Assembly (NCBI RefSeq): GCF_900580865.1
Contig: NZ_UTBZ01000052.1
Coordinates: 124,001-188,000 of the forward strand
Reading direction: 5' to 3'
Source of the DNA: Pseudomonas viridiflava
Lineage (GTDB): Bacteria > Pseudomonadota > Gammaproteobacteria > Pseudomonadales > Pseudomonadaceae
DNA length: 64,000 bases
Shown: positions 16,228-24,054 of the stretch, one piece after another
Layout: each line of letters begins with the position of its first letter
Numbering within the stretch: position 1 is the first letter of the stretch
The notes under the pieces: model-generated
The model's database searches: none
The model's input: the letters and a program-made list of their open reading frames with translations, nothing else
Told to the model about the DNA's origin: nothing
Program-made: the position numbers and the translations under genes

Positions 16228-16944
16228 TCACTGCATCAACACTTCAATCGAGCCGTCAGCCGTCATGCTCACCTGGCTGGTGCCCGCTTCAACTTCAGGT
16301 GTCACCGGCGCTGAATCCATCGCTGCCGCTTTCATCATCATCGGCGCGCGCAGATATGGCTGTGGATAACCGTTGCTGTTGAGGTTCAGGTTGACGATTT
16401 TGTAACCCTTGCCGCCCAGTGCATCGGTGGCCAGTTGCGCGCGGGCCTTGAATGCGGTCACGGCTTCTTTGAGCAACTGGTCTTCACTGGATTTGCGGGT
16501 CGGGTCGGCGATGGCGAAGTCCATGCCGCCCATTTTCAGGTCGCCGAGCAGTTCGCCGGTGAGTTTGGACAGGGCGGCGAAGTCGGCGCTTTCCAGGCGC
16601 AGTTCGGCGCGTTCACGCCAGCCGGTGATCTTCTGGCCCTTGGTGTCGTAGATCGGGTAGCTGTTGCGGCTGCCTTGGCGCAGGGTGATGTCTTTGACTT
16701 GCTTGGCCTGGGCCAGGGCCTTGTTCATGGTGGTGCTGACGTCGGCGGCGAGTTTGGCCGGGTCGGTGTTTTGCTCTTCGGTGTAGAGGGTGACGATCAT
16801 CAGGTCGCGGGCGACTTCCGTGCTGACTTCGGCGCGCAGGGAAATCTGGTTGTAGTGCAGCTCATCGGCGGCCAGGGCCGGAAGGCTGGCGATGCTGCCG
16901 ACGGTCAGGGCGAGAAGGGCGGCGCTGCGGCGAAATGTGTGCAT
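16228..16944 (-). CDS. SIMPL-domain (DUF541) periplasmic protein
   Basis: A 238-residue exported protein of the SIMPL/YggE family. A signal peptide (MHTFRRSAALLALTVGSIASLPALA) is followed by the DUF541 fold over about residues 28-235, with typical patches LRAEVSTEVARDLMIVTLYT, GWRERAELRLES and a C-terminal IEVLMQ. The molecular activity of the family is poorly known; YggE in E. coli is linked to oxidative stress. The gene has a strong terminator after it and is divergent from roxSR, separated by a REP pair. In P. aeruginosa, as I recall, a homologue also sits next to roxS, so the link is conserved. Confidence 0.82.
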   Translation of the reverse strand: MHTFRRSAALLALTVGSIASLPALAADELHYNQISLRAEVSTEVARDLMIVTLYTEEQNTDPAKLAADVSTTMNKALAQAKQVKDITLRQGSRNSYPIYDTKGQKITGWRERAELRLESADFAALSKLTGELLGDLKMGGMDFAIADPTRKSSEDQLLKEAVTAFKARAQLATDALGGKGYKIVNLNLNSNGYPQPYLRAPMMMKAAAMDSAPVTPEVEAGTSQVSMTADGSIEVLMQ

Positions 16945-17068
16945 GAAAGCTCCTTGATGAGGGCGCAGGTGATGGTTCGGGGCCTGCGTGAAACCATCAG
17001 ACTCTAGCTTTTATGATCCGGTTCGCCCAGTTACAACTTCTATACACATGCCCGGGGCTGCTGCGCAG

Positions 17069-17139
17069 CCCTTCGCGAGCAGGCTCGCTCCCACAGGGGA
17101 ATGCTTTTCAAAGGTGGGAGCGAGCCTGCTCGCGAAGGC
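17069..17139. repeat. REP/BIME inverted pair, GTGGGAGCGAGC family
   Basis: CTTCGCGAGCAGGCTCGCTC and the inverted GAGCGAGCCTGCTCGCGAAG form a near-perfect pair in the 314-base gap between the divergent SIMPL and roxS genes. The rest of the gap should hold the promoters of both. Confidence 0.85.
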
Positions 17140-17258
17140 GTCCTTATAGCCGCCAAAGATCTTTTCGCCATGTGGTCGTTTGCCGCACTTTCGCCTCTCG
17201 GGCGCGTGGCTTGGTTATACTCCGTACGATCCGCCTGGAGCGCTCATCAGGAGAGCTC

Positions 17259-18521
17259 ATGCTCGCCCCCGTACAACTGACTTCCGCCACTCGCCAGAAC
17301 CTCTGGCGACTGACTTTCATCCGCACCCTGGTGCTCGCCGCGCAGGCCGGCTCCGTTGGCCTGGCCTACTGGCTGCAATTGTTGCCGTTGCCGTGGGTGC
17401 AACTGGCGATGACCCTCGGCTGCTCAACGCTGCTCTGCGTGTTCACTGCCGTGCGTTTGCGCACTTCGTGGCCGGTGACCGAACTTGAATATGCGCTGCA
17501 ACTGGCATGTGATCTGGTGATCCACAGTGCGCTGCTGTATTTCTCCGGCGGCTCGACCAACCCGTTTGTTTCCTATTACCTGGTGCCGCTGACCATCGCC
17601 GCGGTGACGCTGCCGTGGCGTTATTCAGTGATTCTGTCCGGCATCGCGCTGGCGCTTTACACGGTGATGCTGACGCGTTTCTATCCACTGGAAACCTTGC
17701 CGGTCGCTCGCGAGAATCTGCAGATCTACGGCATGTGGCTGAGCTTCGCGCTCGCGGCGGCGGTGATCACCTTCTTCGCGGCGCGCATGGCTGAAGAGCT
17801 GCGTCGTCAGGAGGAATTGCGCGCTATCCGTCGTGAAGAAGGCCTGCGCGATCAGCAATTGCTCGCCGTTGCCACCCAGGCCGCTGGCGCTGCCCATGAA
17901 CTCGGCACGCCGCTGGCGACCATGAGCGTGTTGCTCAAGGAAATGCAGCAGGATCATCCCGACCCGATGCTGCAGGATGATCTGAAAGTGCTGCAGGATC
18001 AGGTCAAGCTCTGCAAAGAAACCTTGCAGCAACTGGTGCGGGCCGCCGAGGCCAATCGTCGTCTGGCTGTCGAGATGCAGGACGTCACTGACTGGCTCGA
18101 CGAAGCGCTGAACCGCTGGCACTTGATGCGTCCGGAAGCCAGTTACCGCTTCCACCGTCTCGGCCAGGGTACCGTTCCGCGCATGGCGCCGCCGCCGGAT
18201 CTGACTCAGGCGCTGTTGAATCTGCTCAACAACGCCGCCGATGCCTGCCCGGAAAACCTCAAAGTGACCCTGGACTGGGATGTCGAGAACCTGACCATCA
18301 GCATCCGTGACCACGGCGCCGGCGTGCCGCTGGCCATCGCCGAACAGATCGGCAAACCGTTTTTTACCACCAAGGGCAAAGGTTTCGGCCTGGGCCTGTT
18401 TTTGAGCAAGGCCAGCGTGACACGCGCCGGCGGCTCAGTGAAACTCTATAGTCATGAGGAAGGCGGCACGCTCACCGAGCTGCGCCTGCCCCACGGCGCC
18501 CGAGGAGACCAACATGAGTGA
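17259..18521 (+). CDS. roxS: redox sensor histidine kinase RoxS (RegB/PrrB family)
   Basis: Membrane sensor kinase that phosphorylates RoxR in response to the redox state of the respiratory chain. The start is set at MLAPVQLTSATRQN, which follows AGGAGAGCTC; the frame runs on upstream through the REP pair without a start site. The 420-residue protein has about six N-terminal membrane segments, with the RegB quinone-site motif GGSTNPF (97-103), the phospho-acceptor histidine in AAHELGTPLATM (H213), the dimerisation-domain cysteine that is redox-active in RegB (C252, VKLCKETL), and an HATPase domain with LLNNAADA and GFGLGLFLSKA. It overlaps roxR by eight bases. Confidence 0.92.
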   Translation: MLAPVQLTSATRQNLWRLTFIRTLVLAAQAGSVGLAYWLQLLPLPWVQLAMTLGCSTLLCVFTAVRLRTSWPVTELEYALQLACDLVIHSALLYFSGGSTNPFVSYYLVPLTIAAVTLPWRYSVILSGIALALYTVMLTRFYPLETLPVARENLQIYGMWLSFALAAAVITFFAARMAEELRRQEELRAIRREEGLRDQQLLAVATQAAGAAHELGTPLATMSVLLKEMQQDHPDPMLQDDLKVLQDQVKLCKETLQQLVRAAEANRRLAVEMQDVTDWLDEALNRWHLMRPEASYRFHRLGQGTVPRMAPPPDLTQALLNLLNNAADACPENLKVTLDWDVENLTISIRDHGAGVPLAIAEQIGKPFFTTKGKGFGLGLFLSKASVTRAGGSVKLYSHEEGGTLTELRLPHGARGDQHE

Positions 18522-19074
18522 CGAAATCCAAGTCGAAGGCGAAGAACTGCCGCATTTGCTGCTGGTCGACGACGACGCAACCTTCACCCGAGTGATGGCC
18601 CGTGCCATGGCTCGTCGTGGCTTTCGCGTCAGCACCGCAGGTTCGGCCGAAGAAGGTTTGACCATCGCCCAGGCCGATCTGCCTGATTACGCCGCGCTCG
18701 ACCTGAAAATGGATGGCGATTCCGGTCTGGTGTTGCTGCCCAAGTTGCTGGAACTTGATCCGGAAATGCGCGTGGTGATTCTCACCGGTTATTCGAGCAT
18801 CGCCACCGCGGTCGAAGCGATCAAACGCGGCGCCTGCAATTATCTGTGCAAACCGGCCGACGCCGACGATGTGCTGGCCGCGTTGCTGTCCGAGCACGCC
18901 GACCTCGACAGTCTGGTGCCGGAAAACCCGATGTCGGTCGACCGCCTGCAGTGGGAGCACATTCAGCGCGTGCTCACTGAGCACGAAGGCAATATCTCCG
19001 CCACTGCCCGTGCCCTGGGCATGCATCGCCGCACCCTGCAGCGCAAACTGCAGAAGCGCCCGGTTCGTCGCTGA
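18514..19074 (+). CDS. roxR: response regulator RoxR (RegA/PrrA family)
   Basis: DNA-binding partner of RoxS; in Pseudomonas this pair controls terminal oxidases and related respiratory genes. The 186-residue protein has a receiver domain with the acidic pocket (D19-D21, LLLVDDD), phospho-acceptor D63 (ALDLKMDGDSG), T91 and K113, then a short linker and a Fis-type helix-turn-helix at the end (GNISATARALGMHRRTLQRK). The start ATG lies inside the end of roxS (ATGAGTGA) with GAGGAG upstream, so the two are translationally coupled. This length and domain order are those of RegA/PrrA/ActR. Confidence 0.93.
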   Translation: MSDEIQVEGEELPHLLLVDDDATFTRVMARAMARRGFRVSTAGSAEEGLTIAQADLPDYAALDLKMDGDSGLVLLPKLLELDPEMRVVILTGYSSIATAVEAIKRGACNYLCKPADADDVLAALLSEHADLDSLVPENPMSVDRLQWEHIQRVLTEHEGNISATARALGMHRRTLQRKLQKRPVRR

Positions 19075-19113
19075 ACCTGCGCTGAACGACTATCGTCAGC
19101 CCTCGCGATAAAA

Positions 19114-19147
19114 CGCACCGATCATCTATGATCGGTGCGTGTCTGTT
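19114..19147 (+). terminator. terminator after roxR
   Basis: CGCACCGATCAT / ATGATCGGTGCG, a perfect 12-bp stem with a 2-base centre (CT), forty bases past the roxR stop and followed by GTCTGTTCTTTT. It separates roxSR from the ABC gene. Confidence 0.72.
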
Positions 19148-19170
19148 CTTTTCTATATTGAGCCTTATCC

Positions 19171-20898
19171 ATGAATCAGAACGCTGAATATTCCGCGGTC
19201 AACGATGCTGTGCGCGGGCAGTTTTTTCGCAAGGTCTGGGGAATCATCACGCCTTATTGGCGCAGTGAAGAGAAGGGCAAGGCCTGGACGCTGTTGATTG
19301 CGGTGATCGCACTCTCGCTGCTGAGCGTGGGTATCTCGGTGTGGTTCAACACTTGGTACAAGGATTTCTACAACGCGTTGCAAAAGAAGGATGAAGCAGC
19401 GTTCTGGCGCTTGATTCTGTATTTTTGCGGCATTGCGGCCGTGGCGATCATCGGTGCGGTGTATCGGCTCTACCTGACTCAGATGCTGACGATTCGCTGG
19501 CGGGCGTGGCTCACCGAAAAGCATTTTTCCCGTTGGCTTGCCGACAAGAATTACTACCAGCTGGAGCAGGGCGGTTACACCGATAACCCGGACCAGCGGA
19601 TTTCCGAGGACCTCAACAACTTCACCTCCAACACCCTTGAGCTGGGGATCGGCCTGCTGCGCAATATTGTCAGCCTGGTGTCGTTCTCGATCATTCTCTG
19701 GGGCGTCTCGGGCAGTATCGAAGTCTATGGAATCACCATCCCCGGCTACATGTTCTGGTGTGTACTCGTTTACGCGGTGGTGGGTAGCTGGCTGACGCAT
19801 TTGATCGGTCGTCGCTTGATTGGCCTGAACAACCAACAACAACGCTTTGAAGCCGACCTGCGGTTTTCGATGATACGGATTCGCGAAAATGCCGAGAGCA
19901 TCGCGTTGTACAACGGCGAACCGAACGAAAATCGTCGTTTGAACGCCCGCTTCAGCAATGTCTGGCACAATTTCTGGGACATCATGAAAGTGTCCAAACG
20001 CCTGACCTTCTTCACCGCTGGTTACAGCCAGGCGGCGATTATCTTTCCGTTTATCGTGGCCTCGCCGCGTTACCTCGCCGGCAAGATCGAGCTAGGTGAA
20101 CTGATGCAGATCAGCTCGGCATTCGGCAACGTCCAGGAAAGCTTCAGCTGGTTTATCAGTGCGTACCAGAGCCTCGCGTCCTGGCGTGCCACCTGTGATC
20201 GTCTGCTGAGTTTCCGGCAGGCGATGACCGACAACGAAGAACGCACGCCAGCGATCGACGTGCAGAATCAGGGCAACGAATTGCAGGTGCACAACCTCGG
20301 TCTGGATCTGGCCGACGGTCGTCATCTGCTGACCAATGCCGATATGACCGTCGAACCGGGTGAGCGAGTGATGCTCAGCGGGCGTTCCGGCAGCGGCAAG
20401 TCGACGCTGCTACGGGCGATGGGGCATTTGTGGCCGGCAGGGCACGGCAACATTCGTCTGCCGGCAGCGCGCTATTTGTTCCTGCCGCAGAAACCTTATC
20501 TGCCGATCGGCACCCTGCGCGAGGCGTTGAGTTATCCACAACCGGGCGACACCTACGCGCCGGAACGTTATGCACAAGTGTTGGAAACCTGTCGCTTGCC
20601 GCATCTGGTCGCGCGACTGGACGAGGCCAATCACTGGCAACGCATGCTCTCGCCGGGCGAACAGCAACGACTGGCCTTCGCTCGCGCACTGCTTTACGCG
20701 CCGCAATGGCTGTACATGGACGAAGCCACTTCGGCGATGGATGAGGAAGACGAAGCGACGCTGTATCAGGCGTTGATTGATCAGATACCGGGGTTGAGCA
20801 TTGTCAGCGTCGGCCATCGCAGCAGTTTGAAACGCTTCCATCCACGGCATGTGCGGATCGACAGCGGCTATTTGGTTGAACAGACCGTGACTGCCTGA
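19171..20898 (+). CDS. ABC transporter, fused permease/ATPase, YddA-SbmA/BacA type
   Basis: A 575-residue half-transporter with an N-terminal membrane domain of the SbmA/BacA (ABC_membrane_2) type and a C-terminal ATPase. Features: FNTWYKDFYNALQKKD (about 56-71), TIRWRAWLTEKHFSRWL, NPDQRISEDL and the DLRFSMIRIRENAESIALYNGE stretch of this family; then Walker [11 protein letters not shown], a short signature segment LSPGEQQRLAFARAL and Walker B LYMDEATSAMDE. Family members include E. coli YddA and mycobacterial Rv1819c, which move vitamin B12, peptides or other hydrophilic compounds. The substrate here is unknown. The gene stands alone, between a terminator and a REP pair. Confidence 0.85.
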   Translation: MNQNAEYSAVNDAVRGQFFRKVWGIITPYWRSEEKGKAWTLLIAVIALSLLSVGISVWFNTWYKDFYNALQKKDEAAFWRLILYFCGIAAVAIIGAVYRLYLTQMLTIRWRAWLTEKHFSRWLADKNYYQLEQGGYTDNPDQRISEDLNNFTSNTLELGIGLLRNIVSLVSFSIILWGVSGSIEVYGITIPGYMFWCVLVYAVVGSWLTHLIGRRLIGLNNQQQRFEADLRFSMIRIRENAESIALYNGEPNENRRLNARFSNVWHNFWDIMKVSKRLTFFTAGYSQAAIIFPFIVASPRYLAGKIELGELMQISSAFGNVQESFSWFISAYQSLASWRATCDRLLSFRQAMTDNEERTPAIDVQNQGNELQVHNLGLDLADGRHLLTNADMTVEPGERVMLSGRSGSGKSTLLRAMGHLWPAGHGNIRLPAARYLFLPQKPYLPIGTLREALSYPQPGDTYAPERYAQVLETCRLPHLVARLDEANHWQRMLSPGEQQRLAFARALLYAPQWLYMDEATSAMDEEDEATLYQALIDQIPGLSIVSVGHRSSLKRFHPRHVRIDSGYLVEQTVTA

Positions 20899-20912
20899 CG
20901 CCACGGATCCCT

Positions 20913-20992
20913 TGTAGGAGCTGCCGAAGGCTGCGATCTTTTGATTTTAAAGATCAAAATAAAAAGATCGCAGCCTTCGGCAGCTCCTACAG
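20913..20992. repeat. REP/BIME inverted pair, GTAGGAGCTGC family
   Basis: GTAGGAGCTGCCGAAGGCTG ... and its near-perfect inverted copy surround an AT-rich centre (TTTGATTTTAAAGATCAAAA). It directly follows the ABC gene and may protect its 3' end. Confidence 0.85.
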
Positions 20993-21064
20993 GAACGTCG
21001 TGTTGGCAGTGATCGTACAACCCGCTTGAGCTATCATGCCTCCAAGCCGAATTCTCGAGACAAG

Positions 21065-21820
21065 ATGCACACCATGGAAAACCTGATCGAAACCCCGCGT
21101 CTCCCGCGCAAGCGCCGCAGCCTGGCCCAGGAACTGGTGACGGTGCTGAGCGAGCAGATCCGCGATGGCCTGCTCAAGCGCGGTGACAAACTGCCTACCG
21201 AGTCGGCGATCATGGAAGCCCATGGCGTCAGCCGCACCGTGGTGCGCGAGGCGATTTCCCGTTTGCAGGCTGCCGGTCAGGTTGAAACCCGCCACGGCAT
21301 CGGCACCTTCGTGCTCGACACGCCGAGCCCGAGTGGTTTCCGCATCGACCCGGCCACCGTCGTCACCCTGCGTGACGTGTTGGCAATTCTCGAATTGCGC
21401 ATCAGCCTCGAAGTGGAGTCTGCCGGCCTTGCCGCGCAACGTCGCAGTGCCGAGCAATTGGCGACCATGCGCGCCGCGCTCGATGCGCTTAATGAAAGCG
21501 CTGCCCATGCCAGCGATGCTGTGGCTTCGGACTTCGCCTTCCACCTGGAAATTGCACTGTCCACCGGCAACCGCTACTTCACCGACATCATGACTCACCT
21601 GGGCACCAGCATCATTCCGCGTACGCGGCTGAACTCGGCGAGACTGGCTCATGATGATCAACAGCACTACATGGGTCGCCTGAGCCGTGAACACGAAGAA
21701 ATCTACGACGCGATTGCCCGTCAGGATTCCGATGCGGCGCGTGCGGCGATGCGTCTGCACCTGACCAACAGCCGTGAAAGACTGCGCCAGGCCCATGAAG
21801 AGGCGCAGGCGCAGGGTTAG
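21065..21820 (+). CDS. GntR-family (FadR/FCD) regulator of the glucarate/galactarate genes
   Basis: A 251-residue regulator with an N-terminal winged helix (LPTESAIMEAHGVSRTVV, recognition part VREAISRLQAAGQVE, then HGIGTFV) and a C-terminal FCD domain that binds an organic acid ligand, with metal-site style residues in DFAFHLEIA and the later H in MRLHL. The start could be the ATG of MHTMENLIE or the ATG three codons later; neither has a strong ribosome-binding site. Two small genes converge on it, and the kdgD-aldH-gudP-garD genes follow on the same strand, so it probably senses a sugar acid or pathway intermediate. A palindrome on the kdgD promoter is a good candidate operator. Confidence 0.85.
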   Translation: MHTMENLIETPRLPRKRRSLAQELVTVLSEQIRDGLLKRGDKLPTESAIMEAHGVSRTVVREAISRLQAAGQVETRHGIGTFVLDTPSPSGFRIDPATVVTLRDVLAILELRISLEVESAGLAAQRRSAEQLATMRAALDALNESAAHASDAVASDFAFHLEIALSTGNRYFTDIMTHLGTSIIPRTRLNSARLAHDDQQHYMGRLSREHEEIYDAIARQDSDAARAAMRLHLTNSRERLRQAHEEAQAQG

Positions 21821-21826
21821 TATTTA

Positions 21827-22183
21827 TTAGAGTTTGAGGTAAAGCCGCAGCTCTGGAGACTCAGCCGTATTACCTGACGAGGTCTGCACGCTATAACCCA
21901 ATTTAGCGATGGCATCCGGTACGAGCTTTTCTGCAAATATCTGTTTCGGGATCTTGAATACAAATGGAGCATCGGCGGGTGACTCTACGGCAAGTTCCTG
22001 GCTGTATCCATTCCCTGTGGAAGTACTGACCTTGAATGTAATCTTGTCTCCCTTGCTAACATTTAGATATGACTGGACTTCGCCGTGGGCAGGATCAACC
22101 AGGTTGTCCACGTAGAGTGTGAACTCTCCATTGTGCTCGATGGCTTCGCGGAGGCGGGGGGTAGCGAGTGCTTGAACATTCAT
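21827..22183 (-). CDS. small protein of unknown function, partner of the 22391-22771 gene
   Basis: I do not recognise a characterised family. The start is the ATG of MNVQALATPRLR, seven bases after AAAGGAAT; an upstream in-frame ATG lacks such a site. The 118-residue product has no signal peptide or membrane segment. Alternating hydrophobic/polar stretches (FTLYVDNLV, KITFKVSTST, FVFKIPKQIF, ELRLYLKL) suggest a beta-sandwich. Its last forty residues resemble those of the next gene upstream (IPK-x-hydrophobic ... S..LRL). Beta-sandwich repeats with this style of ending occur in large Pseudomonas proteins of unknown role, which is recollection, not a search. The base composition looks more AT-rich than its neighbours. 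Confidence 0.6.
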   Translation of the reverse strand: MNVQALATPRLREAIEHNGEFTLYVDNLVDPAHGEVQSYLNVSKGDKITFKVSTSTGNGYSQELAVESPADAPFVFKIPKQIFAEKLVPDAIAKLGYSVQTSSGNTAESPELRLYLKL

Positions 22184-22224
22184 GATTGAAATTCCTTTTA
22201 TAACCAATCAAACCTTTGCAATCG

Positions 22225-22244
22225 CGTAGTGATGACACACTACG
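22225..22244 (-). other. hairpin between the two small genes
   Basis: CGTAGTG ATGACA CACTACG, a perfect 7-bp stem. It lies between the two small minus-strand genes and has no clear T-run, so it is either a weak terminator or a processing/attenuation hairpin. Confidence 0.35.
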
Positions 22245-22390
22245 ATGGGAGTCGGTTTGTTATCTCCTGACTTCATTAGTTCAGGGATCCCCATTCTTAC
22301 GCACCTGTAAGAAATACCAGTCCCGACGAACGGTCATCATCCAAAGCGCAAGCGCCAGGGATCGTGAACTGATCAAGCGAAAATTCATTA

Positions 22391-22771
22391 TCAAGCTTCA
22401 ATCCGCAACCTCAACACCTCCGAAAACGGCTCCATACTCGACTCATCGGAAAACTTGTAGCGCAATTCGACGTCCGTGTTCAGGTACGGACGCAGCGCCT
22501 CTTTAGGTATCTGCAACTCGATCCCCGTCAGTTTCTCCATCTCGTCTTCAGCATCGTCCCAAGTGCCAGTGTTCACTTCTTCACCTGCCCATTCGGGCTC
22601 CTCAGGGTCGTCACCGAGAATCGGGTAAACGCTCCAGTTCGCCGGAAAATCGCTGGAATCCGGGACCTGTACGATCAACAAATCGGGTAGCGCGGATAGC
22701 TGAAGGGTGAGGGTGTCAGAGCCAGAAGAGGCGATTTGCGCGAGGGTCGGTGCAGCATAATTCACGAACAT
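22391..22771 (-). CDS. small acidic protein of unknown function
   Basis: Function not recognised. The 126-residue product starts at MFVNYAAPTLAQ, preceded by GAAGGAAACTGAA; an ATG fifteen codons upstream is less likely. It is acidic in the middle (DDPEEPEWAGEEVN, DDAEDEMEKL) and predicted to be a soluble beta-rich domain (LTLQLSALPDLLIVQV, LRLRIEA). The segment LQIPKEALRPYLNTDVELRY aligns in kind with FKIPKQIFAEKLVPDAIAKL of the downstream small gene, so the two may be diverged copies of one domain. Together they interrupt the space between the regulator and kdgD and are not expected parts of sugar-acid catabolism. Confidence 0.6.
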   Translation of the reverse strand: MFVNYAAPTLAQIASSGSDTLTLQLSALPDLLIVQVPDSSDFPANWSVYPILGDDPEEPEWAGEEVNTGTWDDAEDEMEKLTGIELQIPKEALRPYLNTDVELRYKFSDESSMEPFSEVLRLRIEA

Positions 22772-22971
22772 TTCAGTTTCCTTCGAAGGTCCGCCACGAT
22801 CCTTCGTGGCAGTCATCGCACCTTACCCGGCGTTTCTCCAACGCTCAGTAAACGAATCTTGACCAGACATTTCCGCGTTAGAACCCTTTAAGCACGGGCT
22901 TTTGCGACGATTCCTGCCAAGCCTTAAACAGCTTTGTCCGACAAAAAAACACCCACAACGATGAAATGCAG

Positions 22972-22999
22972 TTGACGGTTATTATTTAAGTTGTACGAT
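22972..22999 (+). promoter_or_regulatory. sigma-70 promoter of the kdgD operon
   Basis: TTGACG and TACGAT separated by 16 bases, with an AT-rich spacer. Transcription would begin near 23006, giving a leader of about 60 bases before the kdgD ATG. The -10 element lies inside the palindrome described separately. Confidence 0.6.
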
Positions 23000-23011
23000 G
23001 ACCTACAACTT
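22988..23011 (+). promoter_or_regulatory. palindromic operator candidate over the kdgD promoter
   Basis: AAGTTGTA - CGATGACC - TACAACTT, a perfect 8-bp inverted repeat with an 8-base centre. It covers the -10 element and start site. Its left part contains TTGTACGA, which fits the FadR-group half-site pattern TNGT(N0-3)ACNA. Repression by the GntR regulator encoded upstream is the simplest reading. Confidence 0.6.
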
Positions 23012-23067
23012 CAGCGAAGGCTGAACGGACCAATCACAAAAAACGTTGCTACCAGGGTGTTCGAATA

Positions 23068-23979
23068 ATGAATCCACAAGAACTGAAGTCCATCCTCTCT
23101 GCCGGCCTGTTGTCTTTCCCGGTGACCGATTTCAACGCGCAGGGCGATTTCAATCGCGCCGGCTACATCAAACGCCTGGAATGGCTGGCCCCGTATGGCG
23201 CTTCAGCCTTGTTCGCCGCCGGCGGCACCGGTGAGTTCTTCTCCCTCGCCGCCAGCGAATACTCGGAAATCATCAAGACTGCCGTCGACACTTGCGAAAC
23301 CAGCGTGCCGATCCTCGCCGGTGTCGGTGGTTCGACCCGTCAGGCCATCGAATACGCTCAGGAAGCCGAGCGTCTGGGCGCAAAAGGTCTGTTGCTGCTG
23401 CCGCACTACCTGACCGAAGCGAGCCAGGACGGTGTTGCCGCTCACGTTGAAGCCGTGTGTAAATCGGTCAACATCGGCGTGGTCGTATACAACCGCAACG
23501 TTTGCCGCTTGACCGCGCCGCTGCTGGAACGTCTGGCCGAGCGCTGCCCGAACCTGATCGGCTACAAGGATGGTCTGGGCGATATCGAGTTGATGGTGTC
23601 GATCCGTCGCCGCCTCGGTGATCGTTTCAGCTACCTGGGTGGCTTGCCGACCGCCGAAGTCTACGCCGCTGCCTACAAGGCGCTGGGCGTACCGGTTTAC
23701 TCGTCGGCGGTGTTCAACTTCATCCCGAAAACCGCGATGGACTTCTACCACGCGATCGCTCGTGAAGATCACGCCACCGTCGGCAAGATCATCGACGACT
23801 TCTTCCTGCCGTACCTCGACATCCGCAACCGCAAGGCCGGTTACGCCGTGAGCATCGTCAAGGCAGGCGCGAAAATCGCTGGCTATGACGCAGGCCCGGT
23901 GCGGGCACCGCTGACCGATCTGACTGGCGAAGAGTACGAAATGCTCGCTGCTCTGATCGACAAGCAAGGTGCGCAGTAA
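23068..23979 (+). CDS. kdgD: 5-dehydro-4-deoxyglucarate dehydratase
   Basis: Converts 5-dehydro-4-deoxy-D-glucarate to 2,5-dioxopentanoate (2-ketoglutarate semialdehyde) with loss of water and CO2, the step after sugar-acid dehydration. The 303-residue protein is a DapA/NAL-family TIM barrel: GGTGE phosphate/carboxylate loop (52-56), catalytic tyrosine in VVVYNRN (Y141) and Schiff-base lysine in IGYKDGLGD (K167). Length and the NRNVCRL context match KdgD rather than DapA. It is first in the operon; a hairpin terminator follows, so downstream genes may receive less transcript. Confidence 0.92.
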   Translation: MNPQELKSILSAGLLSFPVTDFNAQGDFNRAGYIKRLEWLAPYGASALFAAGGTGEFFSLAASEYSEIIKTAVDTCETSVPILAGVGGSTRQAIEYAQEAERLGAKGLLLLPHYLTEASQDGVAAHVEAVCKSVNIGVVVYNRNVCRLTAPLLERLAERCPNLIGYKDGLGDIELMVSIRRRLGDRFSYLGGLPTAEVYAAAYKALGVPVYSSAVFNFIPKTAMDFYHAIAREDHATVGKIIDDFFLPYLDIRNRKAGYAVSIVKAGAKIAGYDAGPVRAPLTDLTGEEYEMLAALIDKQGAQ

Positions 23980-23996
23980 CACCCGACAAAAACGCG

Positions 23997-24020
23997 GCCG
24001 CTGAGTAATCAGCGGCTTTT
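23997..24020 (+). terminator. intra-operon terminator/attenuator after kdgD
   Basis: GCCGCTGA-GTAA-TCAGCGGC followed by TTTTT, seventeen bases past the kdgD stop. It looks like a full factor-independent terminator although the pathway gene that follows lies only about 35 bases on, implying partial read-through or a promoter within this gap. Confidence 0.7.
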
Positions 24021-24054
24021 TGCGTAAAGGCTTTTAGTTTTGAGGGCTGCCCCT

